Source: Nymphaea colorata
Taxonomy: Eukaryota > Streptophyta > Magnoliopsida > Nymphaeales > Nymphaeaceae
Direction of reading: 5' to 3'
Length of the DNA: 64,000 nucleotides
NCBI RefSeq assembly: GCF_008831285.2
Contig: NC_045145.1
Location: forward strand, 20,476,040-20,540,039
Under the pieces are notes generated by a model, which saw nothing but the letters and a program-made list of their open reading frames with translations, was not told where the DNA came from and searched no databases. This document shows, one piece after another, positions 37,701 to 50,235 of this stretch; position 1 is the first letter of the stretch; each line of letters opens with the position of its first letter. Both the position numbers and the translations under genes were made by a program.

Positions 37701-39545
37701 AGTCTGTTCTCAAGCATTTTCGATAAAACCAACCCTGCGTTGATGGAGGAGCCATCGACCAATCCTGGCCTCATAGAACCAGCACATTGTCTTGGACACT
37801 AGGTCGACGCCCAGACTTGATCTAGTCCCAATGTGCAACGCCAGTACATGGGCTGCACCAACAAAACAATTAACATTTCAGGTAAATGGATCAAGAGCCA
37901 AGCCCTCCATAATAGCTGGTGACCTCATCAGAGACTGCTTCAAGAATGATGCCGCTATGCTGGCATTGTCTTCCATATCATTAATCGATGTATGGAGCAT
38001 GTTAACAGCCTCAAACGCAACCATCATAAGGTGGAGTGAATTGATCAGTTTTCCCTATGATGAACTAGATTTTTTACGGTTAAAGTATTATCTTCAACGT
38101 AGCCATAAAGCCTCGGATCCCCTCAAACCCCATCTATTTTAAATGCGTTGTCCTTGATGGAGAAGAGACGACTGGGGAGTTGAACAGCAGGGTAATAAAA
38201 TATTAGGGCATCAATCTCGACGAGAAAACATTGTCAGCTATATTCAGCTAGTTAGTATTGTCTCGTGTTTGCGTCATCAAAGCTTCTAGTAGCCGGATGT
38301 ATGTTTCAGTGCGTGCATGTGCGGCTGCAAGAAGAAAGCTTGAGTGTGTAGGTGGTGCACGCACATGTTCAAAACAATGAGAACTGGATAAGTTAGGCAA
38401 ACGCCGAGACTGGTAAGGTTATTGAGAGCACATGACAGCCAATTCAGTCGATTCTCTCAGAAAAATAAAAAGGGGCGAAAGGGAAATTAAAACCAGCTGA
38501 CGTAATGCTGCTGTTTCCTAGGCAACGCAGGCAATAAAACCAGTGAAAGAAAATGGGGCTCCACTAAGACTTTGAAACAGATGCTCAGAGGTAGCCATAT
38601 TTTCTCGAGAATATTATATAGGGTTTTCAGAATATAAATATATTTGTATACTAATTTCAACTATTGAATCTATGGTTGGTGGCTTATAAATACATTTACC
38701 ATTCTTTATAATTGTAGATTTAGCAGCTTTTAAATGGTCGAGATTGAAGTTCATAGTTAGTGCTCATATTTTAAAAGCTATGCACACACTAATATCAACC
38801 ATCAAACCGATATTATTAAGTGACTTTGAAATAAACATGAGTTAAGCAACTTCCCAAATGATCAACCGATTTTCTTTTGATCCAACAATAAATTTACCTT
38901 AATTAAAAGTAAATATTAGTATGCAATGAATGCTCATAACATCATACCTGGTGTGGTTTGTGTTCATATATAAAACAAAATTAATAATAAAATACAAAGC
39001 TTAAAAGCATGATATCTAGCAACATCCAACTTTTTTAGCAAACTAAAATTGTTAAGAATGCACAAACTACTTGGTTGGAAAATAAAAACCAAAAAAATCC
39101 AATGCATAGCTTAAATTAAGAAAAATTTTAAGACTTAAAATTGCTAGCTCATAAAATCTGATTTGGTGCCTATTTTTAACATTTTTTTGGATCTTATAAT
39201 TTTTAATATTCCAAACATATCTGTTTAATTGGGTCAATCAAAACAAGCTTTAAACTATATATATATATAATGTCTGCACACACACCACAAAGTTGGGTAA
39301 GAGACAAAAACGTACTTTTACACAATGTGAATATCATATCATGTTCATAAAAATTTAATTTAATGTAAAATTATGTTTAGTTCAAGTTGTTTTTGTTAAA
39401 AACAAATTTTCTACTATCACACTTTTGATGCTATAAAAGCAATTTATTTTTTTATTATTAAAAAACACTATTGAAGTAAAAAATGACTAAATGAGCAGAG
39501 ATTATCAAAGAACACTTTAGTAATTTTTTAGTGAATTTTTGTCCA

Positions 39546-39547
<2 letters not shown>

Positions 39548-39620
<73 letters not shown>
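39548..39620. repeat. (CT)n(TA)n microsatellite in unit A
   Basis: About 15 CT and about 20 TA units. The matching site in unit B (45,637-45,690) has about 10 CT, about 9 TA and then about 7 CA units. The overlapping frames on both strands here are artefacts of the repeat. Confidence 0.95.
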
Positions 39621-39622
<2 letters not shown>

Positions 39623-42335
39623 AGAGCGACGTCAAGCTCTAGCTTAAGGGAATCAATAGAAAGAGTAAGTGCTCGAGCACTACCTGTAGCCTTCTTGGAC
39701 ATTTCAACCTTCACCAATTGAACTTCTCAACTTGGATACCATTGGCCTCGTGCAGTTAAGAAATATACTTTCCGTTTTCCACTTGAATTGAGGCCGCAAC
39801 ATGCTGATACTTCTCACAGAAACAAATCAAGTGGCCTTGATGTCCTGAAACAGCAGCATTTTTCACATAGTTTAGCAAAGCAGTAAGGCAGAAGTACCGA
39901 AAAGCACCACCTTCGAATTCCAAAGAAAGTCATGTCATTTATCTTTCCAGTAATTGCAAGCATCATCTGGTAGTCGATTATGGGCTTGCTCTTTACGCGA
40001 TTTTAGTTTTTCGTAGAAAAGCAAAATTGTTCCAGCTTCAGGTGCAGATTTCTCCCATGAATCATTTATGGGAACGAGGTTTAGAGAAAATGTGCACAGA
40101 AACAGATGTATCAACAGTTTGCAAACTCTAGTAACACATGTTGCGGCAAACATTGGATGCAGATAGATTCTTACCGGTCGCGCAGAGTGGACACTGTCAT
40201 GCATTTCTTTACATGGAGACAGTTGATTGCTCTTGTTATGGTGCGGCAATTGCTTAAATACTGAGATGAGTATGGAACGATCCAACAATATAAATAATCG
40301 AAGCTATGTTCTTAAATACTTTGCAGCTAAATCAAAAGTTCATGATCCAGAGACTTGGCCAAACAAGCCATATGAAATTTGTGTCCAGTTTAAATCCTCG
40401 GTTCAGATAAAAGCAAAACGATAGTAATGACTTCTAATGAACAACGTATGCAACAACCCACATGATCATGATTTACACGATATACAGCAACCACAACTTT
40501 ATCACATGCAAACATGTTTTGACTCAAATTGTTTTGAATTAATAAAATTATTGTTAATTTGAATTTCTTTCACAAATCAGAGCGATATACAGTAATTCCA
40601 AACAATAAGTGTATACACTAGGGAGACCACAATAGTTGTAAAATATCCAAAAAATGATGCAAAATATAAATTAACATTCACTAGCTCATAAAGAGAAGAA
40701 AGAATAAGGCAATTCTTGAATACATCAAACTTACCGGTATGTCCTAAACCAAATTATTTCCATCCTGAAAATATCCAAACAGAAAAAATAGACTTCACAA
40801 GTTACGAAAAACCAAAGAAACCAACCATAGTTACATGCGCTTTGGACAAATTGACCACTAGTTTCCTTTGAAAAAGTTTTTTTTTTATCACCTACAGTCA
40901 ATATTATATAAACTTAATATATATGTTAAAAAGTGTGAAAAACAACGATTGTATATATTAAGTTATATAACGTGACTAATAGTGATATATAACAACAATC
41001 TATGGCAGTCGATGTTATATGATCTGTAACAACAAACTGTAACAAAGGCTGAAGTTGAATATGAATGACATATGGGTCTTTGCTTGCTCAAATAGTCGTT
41101 TCCACGTTGAAGGAAGAGGTGAAGGACTCTTTCTTTCGCTTCCATAACTTAAACATTAACACCACACCAGTCTAGCATATTTAACTTTTCTGAAGAGTCT
41201 TTAAGAACGTCGCTGAGTCATTGTCTCTTTGACATCTGTAGAGTAGGTGCAGGCACAACTATTTTTGCCGAGACACGATTAGGCGTGAGTCTAGGCGCAT
41301 CACCTGAATGGTGAATTTAGGCGATGAAGGTGGAGTAGCGCCTAGGCGACACACCGGGAGAGATGTTATTCTTTCTATTTCCCATTTTTGCTGATGAACA
41401 CACTTTCTTAGAAAGAGAATCAAGATTTGTAAATCAAACATCTCGTGCAACATTTAACCAATTCTGCAACGTTCAGTTGGGCATCTGATAATCCGCCCCA
41501 TGTTGCTTTCATTTCCACGTTTTTATTCCTCCCTAATCGTCCATAACCTCAAAGAAGACCACGCAAGCTCTAAGGTAGCTGAATGGACTCCCAATTAACG
41601 AGTCCGGAACTAGATACAAAGCAATCTTCCAAGAAGCTTTACATTTGAATGAGTACACATCTTACCATAGTTCCTGCTAGCAGAAAACTTTATCATCAAG
41701 TTTACCCAAAACCCGTGTCTTCCCCAGAAAGAATTTTCCTCGTATTTAGCCAAAAACAGACATCCTTTTGCAGCTTTCAACAAGAACCAATTTGTTATCC
41801 CACAAAAAAAAATCCTCAATTTGCATACAAACCAACCATGAGTTTTCGGAAATCACCATGCTTCTCTGTTTAATTATTCCAACTCGGAAAAAACATCACA
41901 TGAACTAATCCAGTCATAACGCATTAATCAACTTTAAGAATCATCAACTTTCATCCGCCCTTCATCGTTCACCGCTTACAATAATGCTATCAAAACATAT
42001 AGGATTTTTTCGACCATCATCTACCACCAAACTGATCAAGTCGGTTTCATTTTGAAAGGCTTCTTGATTATTCATAGCACAGAAATATCAGACTATAGTA
42101 TAACCATCTGAAACCATAAGACGTATCCCATACAGAAAGATAGCTTCCGCAAGTTAGGTAAAACCAAAGAAACCAAGCATAATTGCTCTGCCTGTCGAAC
42201 ATGTAGCATCCTGTGTGTTTCAATGAGACATTGGATTTGTAGAAATTAAAATTGAAACTTATACACATTTTGGACAAAGTGACCACTAGTTTCTTTTAAT
42301 CAAGCTCTGTTTTATCATCAAGCTGTCAAGAAAGT

Positions 42336-42516
42336 AACCTCAACGGTCTCCTAGGAGACATCCGATAAAATTGGAAGAAAGTAGCCTCAACTGCTACGAG
42401 TAATACAGTTAACTGAGAGATGTTCATTATCAACTGTCTCCTAGGAGACATCCGATAAAATTGGAAGAAAATAACCACAACTGCTACGAGTAATACAGTT
42501 AACTGAGAGATGTTCA
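42336..42516. repeat. Two tandem 90-bp repeats with a 14-bp palindrome (unit A)
   Basis: Two near-identical 90-bp units. Each contains the perfect palindrome GTCTCCTAGGAGAC, starting at 42,346 and 42,436. Because 90 is divisible by three, a minus-strand frame of 63 codons crosses both, but its protein has no recognisable domain. Confidence 0.85.
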
Positions 42517-45500
42517 CTATTTTATGCTTCCATGTTTTGCTGATGACACACTTTTCCAGGAAAAGATAACCAAGATTTTTGAAGCAAACATTTGGAGCAA
42601 CATTTAACCAACTCTGTGAGGTTCAATTGATATCTGATAATCAGCCCCATGTTGCTGTTATTTCCATGTTCTTACTCCTTCCTGATCATAACCTCAAGAA
42701 GACCACGCAAGCTCTAAGCTACCCAAATTCGTGGACTCTCGTCTAACGATTCCGGAACCAGATACAAGCAAGTCTATCCTTCCAAGAAACTGAACATTTG
42801 GGTCAGTAGACATCTTGCCAGAATCCTGATAGCATAATCTTTATCGTTGCGTTTAGCCAAAACCCACGCTTTTTCCCTGAAAGAATTTAACCTCATATTT
42901 AGCCAGAACCAGACGTCCTTTCCCAGCTGTCACCAAGAACCTATGTGCTGTTCCACATAAAATTTCCATAATTTGCACACCAACCAGCCATGAATTTTTT
43001 GGCCAACACGCCATGCTTCCTTGTATCAATTATTCCAACTTTTTGCAAACCCATAAAATGGATCAATCGAACCACCATGGTCCATAATCTATTCACATAT
43101 ACAAGCACACCAGTACACGAAGCAGTCACCTTCAGTATTGCTGTGGCGTTTCAAATGCGACAGTCATGGTTCACCATGTATGCTAATAAAATTTTTAGAC
43201 AGCTGAAACAAAAAATTGCCATTTCAAATTTCCAAACAAGAAAGCGCATTCGAATTTTTACCAAGTAAGCTTAACAAACGTACCACCGTGCACCTTGATA
43301 CATCGTAGAGATGATGATCCAACCAACTTTCTGACACGGATCCACTCATATCAACATAAAATAGCAAGACAAATTTGTTTCAAAAAGAAAAAAAATCGTT
43401 GAGGACACGTATATGAGAACTGTATTGTCACTTGCGTTTAAGGTTGGTTCTTTAGGACAAATAGGCCTGAATTAATCATCTTTTAGTATTGAAGTTTTCC
43501 ACGTAATGTTGGTCTTATCGGCTAGTTTATGAATTTAGATTTCCCTTTTCTTGATTCCAAATTTATTATCTTGTTTTTGAGCAGTTGGACAGTTTCAAAT
43601 TATCCATCAGCCTGTTCTCATCAACAGAACCTCACTTTTGAGCTCAACATCAGCTGGTTAGCAGACAAGACAAATCAGATTATCCTCAGCCACACGTAAG
43701 ATTTTAGTATTTACAAGCATTCTTGTGAAAATGCCTTAAAAATTATATAAAGTCAGCCTTTTTCATGTGTAATTAATTTTTCAAAAGCTGAACAATGTGG
43801 ACTGTTAATTTTAACACTATTCACAAATATATCGTATGGGTTTTACATGCCACAGTTACTTTTTTAGGAAAATATTGAAAAAATCTTGGCAACTTTAAAA
43901 AAAAAATTAAAAAATCCTAAAAATAAAATACAAAAAGGTAAAAAACACTATAATGAAAACTCGAAAAAACAAAAAACTATTGAAACGAATTTTTTTCATG
44001 TTTTAGTTTTGCAGTTTCTTCAAGAAGACTTTTTTTACAGTTTTATACAGCTGACCTATTTTTGAAATATAAAACATGTTTGTTAGCAAAAAAAAGTGTT
44101 TTCTATGGCTATGATTTAAATTATAACTCTTAAATCATACATATTAACTTGTAAAAACATGAGGATCACGTTTATTTACTTTAAAACTCTCACAATTCTT
44201 TTGTAGCTCAGTTTCCGAAATCATCTCTATATTCTTATTTGTATCTGCAATCATCATCCTCAAGTTGTGGGTACGCTTATCTTTTTTATTTTATTTGGCA
44301 ACTTTTATTAGTGACTTTATCAGCTCATAACCTTAGGCTATGGATGTGCCGGAGCATGTGCAAATGAAGGACAAATTTAAGAAACCTAAAAAGTAAAGTA
44401 TGAATTTAGAAGGCAGCCAACAAAATAAGGACATTGACGAAAAAATTACCTTTACTACTTTTGGCTCTTGTTCTTGTTGTCATCTAAATTTTATTTCTAA
44501 TCGTTATTGTGTACGTAAAAAAGTCCTTTTCAGGGATGGATTGGACACCTAATGTAACAGCCTTAAACGCAACCATCATAAGGTGGAGTGAATTATCTTC
44601 AACGTAGCCATAAAGCCACGGATTCCCTCAAACACAATCTGTTTTAAATGCGTTGTCCTTGATGGAGAAGAGACGAGTGGGGAGTTGAACAGAATATAAA
44701 TACATTTGTATACTAATTTCAACTATTGAATCTATGGTTGGTGGCTTATAAATACATTTACCATTCTTTATAATTGTAGATTTAGCAGCTTTTAAATGAT
44801 CGAGATTTAAGTTCATAGTTAGTGCTCATATTTTAAAAGCTATGCACACACTAATATCAACCACCAAATCGATATTATTAAGTGACTTAGAAATAAACAC
44901 GAGTTCAGCAACTTCCCAAATGATCAACCGATTTTCTTTTGATCCAACAATAAATTTACCTTAATTAAAAGTTAATATTAGTATGCAATTAATGCTCATA
45001 ACATCATACCTGGTGTGGTTTGTGTTCATATATAAAAAAAAAATTAATAATAAAATACAAAGCATGATATCTAGCAACATCAAACCTTTTTAGCAAACTA
45101 AAATTGTTAAGAATGCACAAACTACTTGGTTGGAAAATAAAAACCAAAAAAATCCAATGCATAACTTAAATTTTACAAGAAAAATTTTAAGACTTAAAAT
45201 TGCTAGCTCATAAAATCTGATTTGGTGCCTATTTTTAACATTTTTTTGGATCTTATAATTTTCAATACTCCAAACATATCTGTTTAATTGGGTCAATCAA
45301 AACAAGGTTTAAACTATATATATATATATATATAATGTCTGCACACACACACACCACAAAGTTGGGTAAGAGACAAAAACGAAGCCACCTAAATTTGTGT
45401 AAAAATTTCTTTTACACAATGTGAATATCATATCATGTTCATAAACACTAATTTAATGTAAAATTATGTTTAGTTCAAGTTATTTTTGTTAAAAAAAAGT

Positions 45501-45636
45501 TTTCCATTATCACACTTTTGATGCTATAAGAGCAGATTATTTTTTTATTATTAAAAAACACTATTACAGTAAAAAATGACTAAATGAGCAAAGATTATCA
45601 AAGAACACTTTAGTAATTTTTTAGTGAATTTTTGTC

Positions 45637-45690
<54 letters not shown>
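45637..45690. repeat. (CT)n(TA)n(CA)n microsatellite in unit B
   Basis: Positional counterpart of the 39,548-39,620 tract, shorter and with an extra CA block. Confidence 0.95.
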
Positions 45691-48414
45691 GAGCGCACAA
45701 CGTCAAGCTCTAGCTTAAGGGAATCAATAGAAGGAGTAAGTGCTCGAGCACTACCTGTAGCCTTCTTGGACATTTTCAACCTTCACCAATTGAACTTCTC
45801 AACTTGGATACCATTGGCCTCGTGCAGTTAAGAAATATACTTTCTGTTTTCCACTTGAGTTGTGGCCGCAACATGCTGATACTTCTCACAGAAACAAATC
45901 AAGAGGCCTTGATGGTCCTGAAACAGCAGCATTTCTCACATAGTTTAGCAAAGCAGTAAGGCAGAAGTACCGAAAAGCACCACCTTCGAATTCCAAAGCA
46001 AGTCATGTCATTTGTCTTTCAAGTAATTGCAAGCATCATCTGGTAGTCGATTATGGGCTTGCTCTTTACGCGATTTTAGTTTTTCGTAGAAAAGCAAAAT
46101 TGTTCCAGCTTCAGGTGCACATTTCTCCCATGAATCATTTATGGGAACGAGGTTTAGAAAAAATGTGCACAGAAACAGATGTATCAACAGTTTGCAAACT
46201 CTGGTAACACATGCTGCGGCAAACATTGGATGCAGATAGATTCTTACCGGTTGCGCAGAGTGGACACCGTCATGCATTTCTTTACATGGAGACAGTTGAT
46301 TGCTCTTGTTATGGTGCGGCAATTGCTTAAGTACTGAGATGATTATGGAACGATCCAACAACATAAAGAATCGAAGCTATGTTCTTAAGCAAATACTTTG
46401 CAGCTAAATCAAAAGTTCATGATCCAGAGACTTGGCCAAACAAGCGATCTGAAATTTGTGTCCAGTTTAAATCCTCGGTTCAGATAAAAGCAAAACGATA
46501 GTAATGACTTCTAATGAACAACGTATACGACAACCCACATGATCATGATTTACACGATATACAGCAACCACAACTTTATCACATGCAAACATGTTTTGAC
46601 TCTAAACTGTTTTGAATTAATAAAATTAATGTTAATTTGGAATTCTTTCACAAATCAGAGCGATATACACTAATTCCAAACAATAAGTGTATACACTAGG
46701 GAGACCACAATAGTTGTAAAATATCCAAAAAATGATGCAAAATATAAATTAACATTCACTAGCTCATAAAGAGAAGAAAGAATAAGGCAATTCTTGAATA
46801 CATCAAACTTACCGGTATGTCCTAAACCAAATTATTTCCATCCTGAAAATATCCAAACAGAAAAAATAGACTTCATAAGTTACGAAAAACCAAAGAAACC
46901 AACCATAGTTACATGCGCTTTGGACAAATTGACCACTAGTTTCCTTTGAAAAAGTTTTTTTTTTATCACCTACAGTCAATATTATATAAACTTAATATAT
47001 ATGTTAAAAAGTGTGAAAAACAACGATTGTATATATTAAGTTATATAACGTGACTAATAGTGATATATAACAACAATCTATGGCAGTCGATGTTATATGA
47101 TCTGTAACAACAAACTGTAACAAAGGCTGAAGTTGAATATGAATGACATATGGGTCTTTGCTTGCTCAAATAGTCGTTTCCACGTTGAAGGAAGAGGTGA
47201 AGGACTCTTTCTTCCGCTTCCATAAATTAAACATTAACACCACACCAGTCTAGCATATTTAACTTTTCTAAAGAGTCTTTAAGAACGTCGCTGAGTCATT
47301 GTCTCTTTGACATCTGTAGAGTAGGTGCAGGCACAACTATTTTTGCCGAGACACGATTAGGCGTGAGTCTAGGCGCATCACCTGAATGGTGAATTTAGGC
47401 GATGAAGGTGGAGTAGCGCCTAGGCGACACACCTGGAGAGATGTTATTCTTTCTATTTCCCATTTTTGCTGATGAACACACTTTCTTAGAAAGAGAATCA
47501 AGATTTGTAAATCAAACATCTCGTGCAACATTTAACCAATTCTGCAACGTTCAGTTGGGCATCTGATAATCCGCCCCATGTTGCTTTCATTTCCACGTTT
47601 TTATTCCTCCCTAATCGTCCATAACCTCAAAGAAGACCACGCAAGCTCTAAGGTAGCTGAATGGACTCCCAATTAACGAGTCCGGAACTAGATACAAAGC
47701 AATCTTCCAAGAAGCTTTACATTTGAATGAGTACACATCTTACCATAGTTCCTGCTAGCAGAAAACTTTATCATCAAGTTTACCCAAAACCCGTGTCTTC
47801 CCCAGAAAGAATTTTCCTCGTATTTAGCCAAAAACAGACATCCTTTTGCAGCTTTCAACAAGAACCAATTTGTTATCCCACAAAAAAAAAATCCTCAATT
47901 TGCATACAAACCAACCATGAGTTTTCGGAAATCACCATGCTTCTCTGTTTAATTATTCCAACTCGGAAAAAACATCACATGAACTAATCCAGTCATAACG
48001 CATTAATCAACTTTAAGAATCATCAACTTTCATCCGCCCTTCATCGTTCACTGCTTACAGTAATGCTATCAAAACATATAGGATTTTTTCGACCATCATC
48101 TACCACCAAACTGATCAAGTCGGTTTCATTTTGAAAGGCTTCTTGATTATTCATAGCACAGAAATATCAGACTATAGTATAACCATCTGAAACCATAAGA
48201 CGTATCCCATACAGAAAGATAGCTTCCGCAAGTTAGGTAAAACCAAAGAAACCAAGCATAATTGCTCTGCCTGTCGAACATGTAGCATCCTGTGTGTTTC
48301 AATGAGACATTGGATTTGTAGAAATTAAAATTGAAACTTATACACATTTTGGACAAAGTGACCACTAGTTTCTTTTAATCTAGCTCTGTTTTATCATCAA
48401 GCTGTCAAGAAAGT

Positions 48415-48595
48415 AACCTCAACGGTCTCCTAGGAGACATCCGATAAAATTGGAAGAAAGTAGCCTCAACTGCTATGAGTAATACAGTTAACTGAGAGAT
48501 GTTCATTATCAACTGTCTCCTAGGAGACATCCGATAAAATTGGAAGAAAATAACCACAACTGCTACGAGTAATACAGTTAACTGAGAGATGTTCA
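48415..48595. repeat. Two tandem 90-bp repeats with a 14-bp palindrome (unit B)
   Basis: Counterpart of the 42,336-42,516 pair in the second duplication unit, offset by 6,079 bases and with almost no substitutions. Confidence 0.85.
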
Positions 48596-49153
48596 CTATT
48601 TTATGCTTCCATGTTTTGCTGATGACACACTTTTCCAGGAAAAGATAACCAAGATTTTTGAAGCAAACATTTGGAGCAACATTTAACCAACTCTGTGAGG
48701 TTCAATTGATATCTGATAATCAGCCCCATGTTGCTGTTATTTCCATGTTCTTACTCCTTCCTGATCATAACCTCAAGAAGACCACGCAAGCTCTAAGCTA
48801 GCCAAATTCATGGACTCTTGTCTAACGATTCCGGAACCAGATACAAGCAAGTCTATCCTTCCAAGAAACTGAACATTTGGGTCAGTAGACATCTTGCCAG
48901 AATCCTGATAGCATAATCTTTATCGTTGCGTTTAGCCAAAACCCACGCTTTTTCCCTGAAAGAATTTAACCTCATATTTAGCCAGAACCAGACGTCCTTT
49001 CCCAGCTGTCACCAAGAACCTATGTGCTGTTCCACAGAAAATTTCCATAATTTGCACACCAACCAGCCATGAATTTTTTGGCCAACACACCATGCTTCCT
49101 TGTATCAATTATTCCAACTTTTTGCAAACCCATAAAATGGATCAATCGAACCA

Positions 49154-49985
49154 TCAGGCCTTAACTTCAAGAAAAATCAACTTTGATCAGTCACTTCGTA
49201 AGTTCCCTCCTTTCAGTAATGCTCACAAAACATACATAATTTTCAAGCCATCTTCTACCACCAAACTGAATAAGTAGGTTTTATTTTAGTAAGACTTCTT
49301 GATTATTCATAGCACAAAAATATCAGACTATAGCACAACCATCTAAAACCATGACATATCCCATAGAAAAAAAAAAGATCATTTTTTTCATTTTCAATTT
49401 CCTATATTATGTCTATAAGTATGCCTAAAGGCAGGATTCTGTGCTCAATCTCTGCTACCTCAAGCAGAAGCCCCACAATAGCTCAGGATGCTTTAATCTT
49501 TCACGTTGGCCGTCTAATGATGGACCTGTCGTGCACATAATTGATTCAACCGTAAACTGAAGAGTTAGAACTGTTTTAGATATTACAGTGTTGTCCCCAT
49601 AGAAGATAGAAGAGCCATATGTATTGCTGCATATGGATTTGACATAATGTTTTTCCCTGATAATACACTGTTGCAAATACCATAAAATAGAAAACCGATA
49701 AATGTTAAGAACAACAGAAAATAATGAGGATCCCGCATGGTGCCTTAATAACAAAAACTCCAAAGCTAAAGAACTCACAGATATAAGCCAGTAACAACCT
49801 ACAAAAGCAAATGTAACAAGTAATATGGGTAATCGCTGGAAACTGGGGGAATTTACTAATTCCACATCAACCTAAAGATGAGAATACACGAAATATCTGT
49901 TCACTTTTCTTGCTGACACTGCTTGAACAAAACCATTTATTGGTGAAATCTCCAAAAGGATAATCCATTCATCTCACGACAGAGT
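49154..49985. other. Right flank of the duplication; includes an older repeat copy
   Basis: The first 220 bases (to about 49,375) resemble 41,905-42,135 of unit A at perhaps 80% identity (shared strings such as CTACCACCAAACTGA and CTTCTTGATTATTCATAGCA). This marks the original continuation of the duplicated block. A 136-codon minus-strand frame at 49,455-49,865 has no recognised domain. Confidence 0.5.
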
Positions 49986-50235
49986 ATCTGAGAAATTGAT
50001 GAGCAACAGAACTTGCTGGGAGAGGACTGCAATAAACAAAAGGCCAAGCACAGCAGGGCACTAGCAATCTCCTACTAAACGAAGTTGTTGTCTCCTACAA
50101 GCAGTCGAAATCTCAGAAATCAATGAGCAACAGAACTTGCTGGAACAGAATTTCAGCGGACAAAAGGACAAGCACAGCAAGGCATCATTTCCTGCTAAAT
50201 GAAGTAATTTTCTTCTACAAGCAGTCAAACTCGTG
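49986..50235. repeat. Tandem duplication of a unit of about 120 bp
   Basis: Two copies, with GAGCAACAGAACTTGCTGG at about 50,001 and 50,124 and CTACAAGCAGTC ending each copy. They are about 80% similar by eye. Confidence 0.75.

Larger units (their letters stand above)
34781..43074. repeat. Tandem duplication, unit A (about 8.3 kb)
   Basis: Direct repeat of unit B. Corresponding points include 34,781 with 43,073; 35,105 with about 43,109; 36,252 with about 43,309; 38,635 with about 44,692; 40,963 with 47,041; 42,326 with 48,405; and 43,070 with 49,149. The unit is AT-rich and I could not recognise any gene in it. It includes exon-like pieces (for example a 116-codon frame at 37,792-38,142, present only here), the (CT)n(TA)n tract at 39,548-39,620, a GCCTAGGCG-type remnant near 41,275-41,360, and internal older repeats from about 40,780 on. 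Relative to B it lacks about 150 bp near 36,350. Confidence 0.93.
43073..49153. repeat. Tandem duplication, unit B (about 6.1 kb)
   Basis: Second copy, directly abutting unit A. The junction reads AATCGAACCACCATGGTCC, which combines the right end of A (AATCGAACCA) with the left end (CACCATGGTCC), sharing only CA at 43,073-43,074. Unit B lacks five stretches present in A: about 34,818-35,103, 35,306-36,256, 37,338-38,002, 38,043-38,088 and 38,190-38,634. It keeps about 150 bp (about 43,407-43,570) missing from A. The part right of about 46,700 is nearly identical to A (roughly 1 difference per 200 bases by eye), and the left part differs by about 3% or more. No gene recognised. Confidence 0.93.

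Noticed and set aside
39517..39721. Frames across (CT)n(TA)n
   Set aside because: Dinucleotide repeat encodes alternating residues; artefact.
34781..49153. LTR retrotransposon explanation for the large direct repeat
   Set aside because: The repeats abut each other directly with no internal gag-pol region, no TG..CA ends and no primer-binding site; a tandem duplication fits better.
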